A stretch of 64,000 nt of DNA from JBBQFI01 sp038237805 (lineage in GTDB: Bacteria > Verrucomicrobiota > Verrucomicrobiia > Chthoniobacterales > UBA10450). Both the position numbers and the translations under genes were made by a program. The notes beneath the pieces are model-generated. The model saw only the letters and a list, made by a program, of their open reading frames with translations. It did not search any database and was not told the origin of the DNA. The DNA lies in assembly GCA_038237805.1 (NCBI GenBank), contig JBBRYI010000002.1, forward strand, positions 124,001-188,000, read 5' to 3'. Positions 59,730 to 64,000 of the stretch are shown here, one piece after another. The first letter of the stretch is position 1, and every line of letters begins with the position of its first letter.

Positions 59730-61699
59730 TTTCCTGGATCGCCAGTAACGTTTGGCTGATTCCCGCTGTCCCGCTCGCGGCGTCGTTGCTGATCTTGTTT
59801 GTTTCGGGCGCCAATCGTAAAGCCGCCGCGTCGCTTGCGATCATCGGTCAAATCGTTGCGTTCGCGCTTTCGATCGCGGCATTCATATCGACGCTCCAAA
59901 CGCCGGGGGTTCGCACATTTCTCAATTTCACCTGGTTCACTTTCGGTGAACAAACACTGCGCATCGGTTTCGTTCTCGATCCTCTAGCTGCGGCGATGCT
60001 CATGATGATCACGCTCGTCAGTCTATGCATTTTTGTTTTCAGCATCGGCTACATGTGGAGTGACAAAAATTTCACGCGCTTCTTCGCCTATCTCTCATTT
60101 TTCTCCGCTGCGATGCTCGGCGTTGTCATCGCGAACAGCTTGCTGCTCCTTTTCGTTTGCTGGGAATTGGTCGGGCTCGCGTCGTATCTGCTCATTGGAT
60201 TCTGGATCGAGCGACCGAGGGCGGCGGCCGCAGCAAAAAAGGCGTTCATCACCACGCGAATCGGTGATCTTGGATTTTTTCTTGGCATTCTCTGGCTCTA
60301 CGGAAAAAGCGGAACGCTTCTTTTCTATGACGGAGGGAAAGGTTGCATCGAGAACGCCGCACTTCTGTCGTTAGGCGCGAGCGCCACATTCATTGCATTG
60401 CTGATCTTCTGCGGCGCGGTCGGTAAGTCGGGCCAGTTCCCGCTGCACGTCTGGTTGCCCGATGCGATGGAAGGCCCGACACCGGTGAGCGCGTTGATTC
60501 ACGCCGCCACCATGGTCGCGGCGGGCGTTTTTCTCGTCGCGCGCGTTTATCCGCTCTTTTCGTTTGGCGCAGTTAACGGCGTCACTCCCTCGCTCACCGT
60601 CGTCGTTTCTATCGGCGTTATCACTGCGCTGATGGCTTCGCTCATCGCGCTCGCGCAATTCGACATCAAACGCATTCTCGCCTACTCCACCGTTTCGCAA
60701 TTGGGCTTGATGATGGTCTCGTTAGGCGTCGGCGGTGTCGCGGCGGGAATCATGCACCTGATCGCACACGGTTTTTTCAAAGCGCTTTTGTTTCTCGGCG
60801 CCGGTTCGGTCATTCACGGCATGCATCACGAGCAGGACATTCGGAAAATGGGCGGTCTGCGTTTCGTCATGCCCGTCACGTTCATCACCTACGCGATCGG
60901 AATTATGAACCTCAGCGGCGTCCCGTTCTTTTTCTCCGGCGGTTGGACGAAGGAGGAAATTCTGCACGCCACTGAGCACTGGCACGTATCACATCTGCCT
61001 CATTATCTAATGCTCGCCGGCGTGGTGCTAACCGCGCTCTATATGACGCGGCAGTTCATCTACATTTTTCTCGGAAATCGCCACGCCGCTTCCGTGCAGG
61101 CGCACGAAAGCCCCAGGGTAATGACGCGCCCGCTCATCGCGCTCGCAGCCTGCTCGATCCTTTTGGTCGCTGTGCTGACACCCGCGTGGCCTTGGTTTCG
61201 CAGCTATCTCAACGGCGAACGTGCCCAATTCGACATAGCCTTGTTGCTCCAACCGATGATTTTCATTTCGCTCGCGCTGGTTGCCGCAGGCTTCGTAGTT
61301 GGCTGGTTCATTTATCACAAAGCGGATGAAACAGATCCTCTGGCCCGTGCGCAGCCCGCATTATTTCGCATTCTCGAAAACAAATTCTTTTTGGACGAAC
61401 TTTACGATCACACCGTTATCGCGATCGCGAGAATCGCCGCACGTTTTGCCGACTGGATGGATCGCTATATCTGGGATGGATTCGTTAGGCTGGGCGGCGG
61501 ACTCGGCCAGCTTCTCGGCATCTTCACGAAAGGCTTTGACGAGAATGCGATCAACGCTGGCGCCGATGAATTGACGAATCGGACACGCGGTTTCGGCCGC
61601 GTCATGTCCGCGCAACACTCCGGCCAGATCCAAACCTACCTCGGCGTCATCGCGATCGGCATGGTCGCGCTCTTGCTCATCTACGCATGGCTCACTTGA
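59726..61699 (+). CDS. nuoL: NADH-quinone oxidoreductase subunit L
   Basis: A 657-residue antiporter-like subunit. FVCWELVGLASYLLIGFW (conserved Glu), VGKSGQFPLHVWLPDAMEGPTPVSALIHAATMV (loop and Lys, His) and DIKRILAYSTVSQLGLMM are the signatures. A lateral helix follows at the C-terminus (FVRLGGGLGQLLG). Three CGTTAGGC words fall within it (60369, 60720, 61483). It overlaps nuoM by 13 bases. Confidence 0.95.
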   Translation: MISWIASNVWLIPAVPLAASLLILFVSGANRKAAASLAIIGQIVAFALSIAAFISTLQTPGVRTFLNFTWFTFGEQTLRIGFVLDPLAAAMLMMITLVSLCIFVFSIGYMWSDKNFTRFFAYLSFFSAAMLGVVIANSLLLLFVCWELVGLASYLLIGFWIERPRAAAAAKKAFITTRIGDLGFFLGILWLYGKSGTLLFYDGGKGCIENAALLSLGASATFIALLIFCGAVGKSGQFPLHVWLPDAMEGPTPVSALIHAATMVAAGVFLVARVYPLFSFGAVNGVTPSLTVVVSIGVITALMASLIALAQFDIKRILAYSTVSQLGLMMVSLGVGGVAAGIMHLIAHGFFKALLFLGAGSVIHGMHHEQDIRKMGGLRFVMPVTFITYAIGIMNLSGVPFFFSGGWTKEEILHATEHWHVSHLPHYLMLAGVVLTALYMTRQFIYIFLGNRHAASVQAHESPRVMTRPLIALAACSILLVAVLTPAWPWFRSYLNGERAQFDIALLLQPMIFISLALVAAGFVVGWFIYHKADETDPLARAQPALFRILENKFFLDELYDHTVIAIARIAARFADWMDRYIWDGFVRLGGGLGQLLGIFTKGFDENAINAGADELTNRTRGFGRVMSAQHSGQIQTYLGVIAIGMVALLLIYAWLT

Positions 61700-63159
61700 T
61701 CACAATCCTGATTGTCGTGCCGTTGCTCGGCGCGCTCTTTGTTGGTTCCGCACGAGCGAACGCGGCGCGCGGCATTGCGCTTTTCTTCAACATCCTCACC
61801 GCAACCATCGCATTGGTGTTGTGGCGACACTTTGATACGGCGGCCACCGGACTGCAATTCGTCGAGCGCTCCGTTTGGATTCCATCAATCGGCGCGGAAT
61901 ATCTCGTCGGCATCGACGGCTTGAGTCTCCTCTTGATCCTGCTCACGTCGCTCATTTTTCCGTTCGCGCTTTTCGCGCAGCGAATGGATCGCGGCTTCTG
62001 CGCAATCCTGCTGGTCATGCAGTCCGCGCTCTACGGCACGTTCACTGCACAGAATTTTATTCTCTGGTTCTTGTTTTATGAAATGAGCCTCATCCCCGGA
62101 TTTTTGCTCATTAAAATCTGGGGTGGAGAAAATCGGGATCGCGCCGCGACGAAGTTCTTCCTTTACACGTTCCTCGGCAGCGTCGCGATGTTGCTTTCAT
62201 TTCTTGGCATCTATTTCGTTAGGGGAACCTTCGATTTCGCAGAACTGGCAAGCCTCGGCAAAACTGGATTGCTCCACGGCAACATCGCGTGGTTCGCATT
62301 TGCCGGAATTTTCCTGGGTCTTGCTGTGAAAGTTCCGCTTTTTCCGTTCCACACCTGGTTGCCCGATGCCTATGAAAGCGCGCCAACCGGCGCCGCGATG
62401 GTGCTGACCGGAGTGCTTTCAAAAATGGGCGTTTACGGTTTCGTTAGGCTGCTGCTTCCGCTTTTTCCTGCCGAAATCAAAATCCTTGGGCCGTGGCTAC
62501 TGGGGCTGGCGGTGTGCTCGATTGTTTTCGCGTCGCTGTCCGCGTGGGCACAGTCGGATTTGAAACGGATGGTCGCCTATCTATCGATCAACCATCTCGG
62601 CTACTGCATGCTCGGTCTCTTCGCCATTACCGCGACAACAGCATTGCCAGCGGCCGACATGCAAGCGGCGCTCAGTGGCGTTTTCATGCAGATCTTCAAT
62701 CACGGGATCACTGCCGCTGCGTTGTTCTATTATGTCGGCCTGCTCGAAGAGCGTCGCGGGCTGCGCGGCATCGATAATTTCGGCGGTTTGATGCAACGCA
62801 CGCCGCTGCTCTGCGGCTGGATGAGTGTCGCGATGTTCTCTTCGTTAGGCTTACCCGGATTAAACGGATTCATCGGCGAATTCCTAATCTTCAAAGGCTC
62901 GTTCGCCGTTGCCGCGTCATTCACCGCCGTCGCCGTCCTCGGTCTGCTCTTCGCCGCCATCGTCTTCATGCGCATGATGCAATCGCTCTTCAGCGGACCG
63001 CTCGCGGAAAATTGCAGCGAGTTCCCCGATTTATTGCGAAGCGAAAAGCTTGTGATCGTTCCAGTCACGTTGCTCATGTTCGCCCTCGGCATCGCACCAC
63101 AAATCGTTTTCAACATCTTCAACACAACCGTCATTCACATGGCGCGCTTGTTCGCCTAA
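61687..63159 (+). CDS. nuoM: NADH-quinone oxidoreductase subunit M
   Basis: A 490-residue antiporter-like subunit. FVGS...DGLSLLLILLTSLIFP, LWFLFYEMSLIPGFLLI (conserved Glu), KVPLFPFHTWLPDAYESAPTG and SDLKRMVAYLSINHLGYCMLG are NuoM blocks. It pumps protons. Its stop is the TAA of a GCCTAACGA word (63154). The next gene is an ORF6N insertion, then a second NuoM-type gene. Confidence 0.95.
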   Translation: MAHLITILIVVPLLGALFVGSARANAARGIALFFNILTATIALVLWRHFDTAATGLQFVERSVWIPSIGAEYLVGIDGLSLLLILLTSLIFPFALFAQRMDRGFCAILLVMQSALYGTFTAQNFILWFLFYEMSLIPGFLLIKIWGGENRDRAATKFFLYTFLGSVAMLLSFLGIYFVRGTFDFAELASLGKTGLLHGNIAWFAFAGIFLGLAVKVPLFPFHTWLPDAYESAPTGAAMVLTGVLSKMGVYGFVRLLLPLFPAEIKILGPWLLGLAVCSIVFASLSAWAQSDLKRMVAYLSINHLGYCMLGLFAITATTALPAADMQAALSGVFMQIFNHGITAAALFYYVGLLEERRGLRGIDNFGGLMQRTPLLCGWMSVAMFSSLGLPGLNGFIGEFLIFKGSFAVAASFTAVAVLGLLFAAIVFMRMMQSLFSGPLAENCSEFPDLLRSEKLVIVPVTLLMFALGIAPQIVFNIFNTTVIHMARLFA

Positions 63160-63171
63160 CGACATTCTGGA

Positions 63172-63765
63172 ATGGGCAAAGAGATCATCCCAATTGACCG
63201 AATCGCGCACTCGATCTACTTGCTGCGAGGGCAGAAAGTGATGCTGGATTCCGATCTGGCGGTGCTTTACGGCGTAGCAACGAAAGTCCTGAATCAAGCG
63301 GTAAGACGAAATCAGAATCGTTTCCCTGAAGATTTCATGTTTCGGCTCACCGTTGATGAAGCCGAGCGCTTGATCTTCCAATTTGGGACATCAAAAACGC
63401 CATACGGGCCCAGAGTTAGTCGTTCAAGGTCACAAATTGTGACCTTGAAGCGAGGGCAAAATGTAAAGCACCGTCCACACGCCTTCAGCGAACAAGGTGT
63501 GGCCATGCTTTCAAGCATTCTAAGGAGCGAGCGCGCGGTAAAAGTGAATATCGCGATCATGTGCGCGTTTGTGAAACTGCGCGAGACGCTGGAAACAAAT
63601 CGCGAGCTCGCTCGGAAATTTGCCGAGCTCGAAAAGCGCGTCGGTAAACATGACCAAAAGATCGATGCGATTCGGCAGTTGATGGCGCCGCCGACGAAGC
63701 CCCAGCGTAAAATCGGATTTCATATTCGCGAAGCAGCGTCGCGGTATCGAACGCGCAAACGTTGA
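63172..63765 (+). CDS. ORF6N domain protein (phage antirepressor-like)
   Basis: A 197-residue protein. IAHSIYLLRGQKVMLDSDLA, LYGVATKVLNQAVRRNQNRFPEDFMF and HRPHAFSEQGVAMLSSILRSERAV are the ORF6N (KilA-N-linked) DNA-binding domain. A coiled coil (RKFAELEKRVGKHDQ) and a basic tail follow. Such genes occur in phages and as stray chromosomal copies. Here it sits between nuoM and the next NuoM-type gene, and its TGA shares a base with the next ATG (TGATG), so translation of the nuo genes may be coupled through it. Confidence 0.88.
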   Translation: MGKEIIPIDRIAHSIYLLRGQKVMLDSDLAVLYGVATKVLNQAVRRNQNRFPEDFMFRLTVDEAERLIFQFGTSKTPYGPRVSRSRSQIVTLKRGQNVKHRPHAFSEQGVAMLSSILRSERAVKVNIAIMCAFVKLRETLETNRELARKFAELEKRVGKHDQKIDAIRQLMAPPTKPQRKIGFHIREAASRYRTRKR

Positions 63766-64000
63766 TGATCGCTTGGAGCATCTACATCACGTTTGGCGGA
63801 GCGATCGTGCTGCTTTTTTTGCCGCGCGTTCTTTCGCGATGGATTGCGCTCACAACCGCTGTCGCTGGTTTCGCACTGAGCCTCGTCGCATTGCTTCAGA
63901 TGGCGATTGTCGATCTAGCGCACTTCAACACGATTGTGCGCGTCCCGTGGGTGCCAGCGCTTGGAATGAATTACCATCTTGCGATTGATGGCATCAGTCT
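63765..64000 (+). CDS. Second NuoM-type NADH-quinone oxidoreductase subunit, 5' part
   Basis: The first 78 residues of an antiporter-like subunit; the window ends in the gene. It starts MIAWSIYITFGGAIVLLFLP and reaches WVPALGMNYHLAIDGIS. That last block, with NYHLAIDGIS, matches NuoM more than NuoN. A second NuoM beside the first has been seen in other lineages. ATG 63765 overlaps the ORF6N stop. Confidence 0.75.
   Translation, partial: MIAWSIYITFGGAIVLLFLPRVLSRWIALTTAVAGFALSLVALLQMAIVDLAHFNTIVRVPWVPALGMNYHLAIDGIS

Larger units (their letters stand above)
546..63161. repeat. Dispersed over-represented word GCCTAACGA / TCGTTAGGC
   Basis: The 8-bp core GCCTAACG occurs 17 times on the plus strand, starting at 546, 4631, 10006, 11850, 12191, 17056, 19668, 26546, 28689, 38300, 40551, 41364, 42452, 51384, 55044, 57337 and 63154. 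Its complement CGTTAGGC occurs 17 times, starting at 1379, 1988, 7376, 9451, 18803, 20297, 25107, 31431, 32778, 47960, 56508, 58264, 60369, 60720, 61483, 62442 and 62843. Thirty-one of the 34 extend to the 9-mer GCCTAACGA. About two 8-mers would be expected by chance at even base composition. Most copies lie inside genes. Function is unknown; see findings. Confidence 0.85.

Noticed and set aside
546..63161. GCCTAACGA as a Chi- or KOPS-like polar signal
   Set aside because: The two orientations are equally frequent (17 and 17) with no visible strand bias, which such signals show.

Overview
The window reads as chromosomal DNA from a free-living, aerobic, Gram-negative bacterium. I infer a soil-type member of the Verrucomicrobiota (Chthoniobacterales / 'Candidatus Udaeobacter'-like). 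The grounds are an alternative complex III plus caa3-oxidase cluster, a PEP/VPDSG-CTERM-like sorting signal, an O-antigen-ligase-type gene with TPR-like tail, and many short palindromic repeats that run into coding sequence. No 16S rRNA or other decisive marker is present, so the placement is an inference. Gene density is high and there is no phage block, plasmid backbone or CRISPR array.

Layout. 1-1.1 kb: end of kbl and a DUF3303 gene. 1.05-7.4 kb: a putative amidoligase/peptide-metabolite cluster (ATP-grasp protein, M29-type aminopeptidase, YbdK-type carboxylate-amine ligase, RimK-like ATP-grasp ligase, two alpha/beta-hydrolase esterases). 7.5-14.7 kb: accA, a LysM protein, a zinc-ribbon DUF2007 protein, a DUF420 membrane protein, an AsmA-like protein, endonuclease IV and an SDR. 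14.8-18.6 kb: a DUF4870 protein and rpmE-prfA-prmC-murA. 18.7-22.6 kb: an AMP-ligase, a 40-aa lipoprotein and a two-receiver DUF4388 regulator. 22.6-27.6 kb: a polyphosphate operon (ppk1, polyphosphate-glucokinase-like ROK protein, sixA, secreted phosphodiesterase). 28-31 kb: small CxxCH protein, O-antigen ligase and sorting-signal protein, then a terminator and tRNA-Leu(UAG). 31.4-37.1 kb: a cytochrome c pseudogene and a selenocysteine-containing formate dehydrogenase operon. 37.5-39.8 kb: a frameshifted alcohol dehydrogenase and an Old Yellow Enzyme. 39.9-52.4 kb: alternative complex III (actABCDEF), SCO1 and a caa3 oxidase (coxBACD), with start/stop overlaps at most junctions. 52.4-53.7 kb: D-2-hydroxyacid dehydrogenase and an AraC remnant. 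54.1-64 kb: complex I split into nuoABCDI (minus) and nuoHJKLM-M' (plus), without nuoEFG.

Together, formate dehydrogenase and complex I feed quinone, alternative complex III oxidises quinol, and the caa3 oxidase reduces oxygen.

The most unusual signals are: (1) a 9-bp word, GCCTAACGA/TCGTTAGGC, massively over-represented (34 hand-counted copies of its 8-bp core, 17 per orientation), spaced like a DNA-uptake sequence; (2) a UGA selenocysteine codon with a SECIS hairpin matching E. coli fdhF in spacing and loop; (3) several palindromic repeat families, some inserted in frame into conserved genes; (4) a GxxExxY nuclease gene flanked by inverted repeats inside the act operon, and an ORF6N gene inside the nuo operon, both fitted tightly between subunit genes; (5) the amidoligase cluster.
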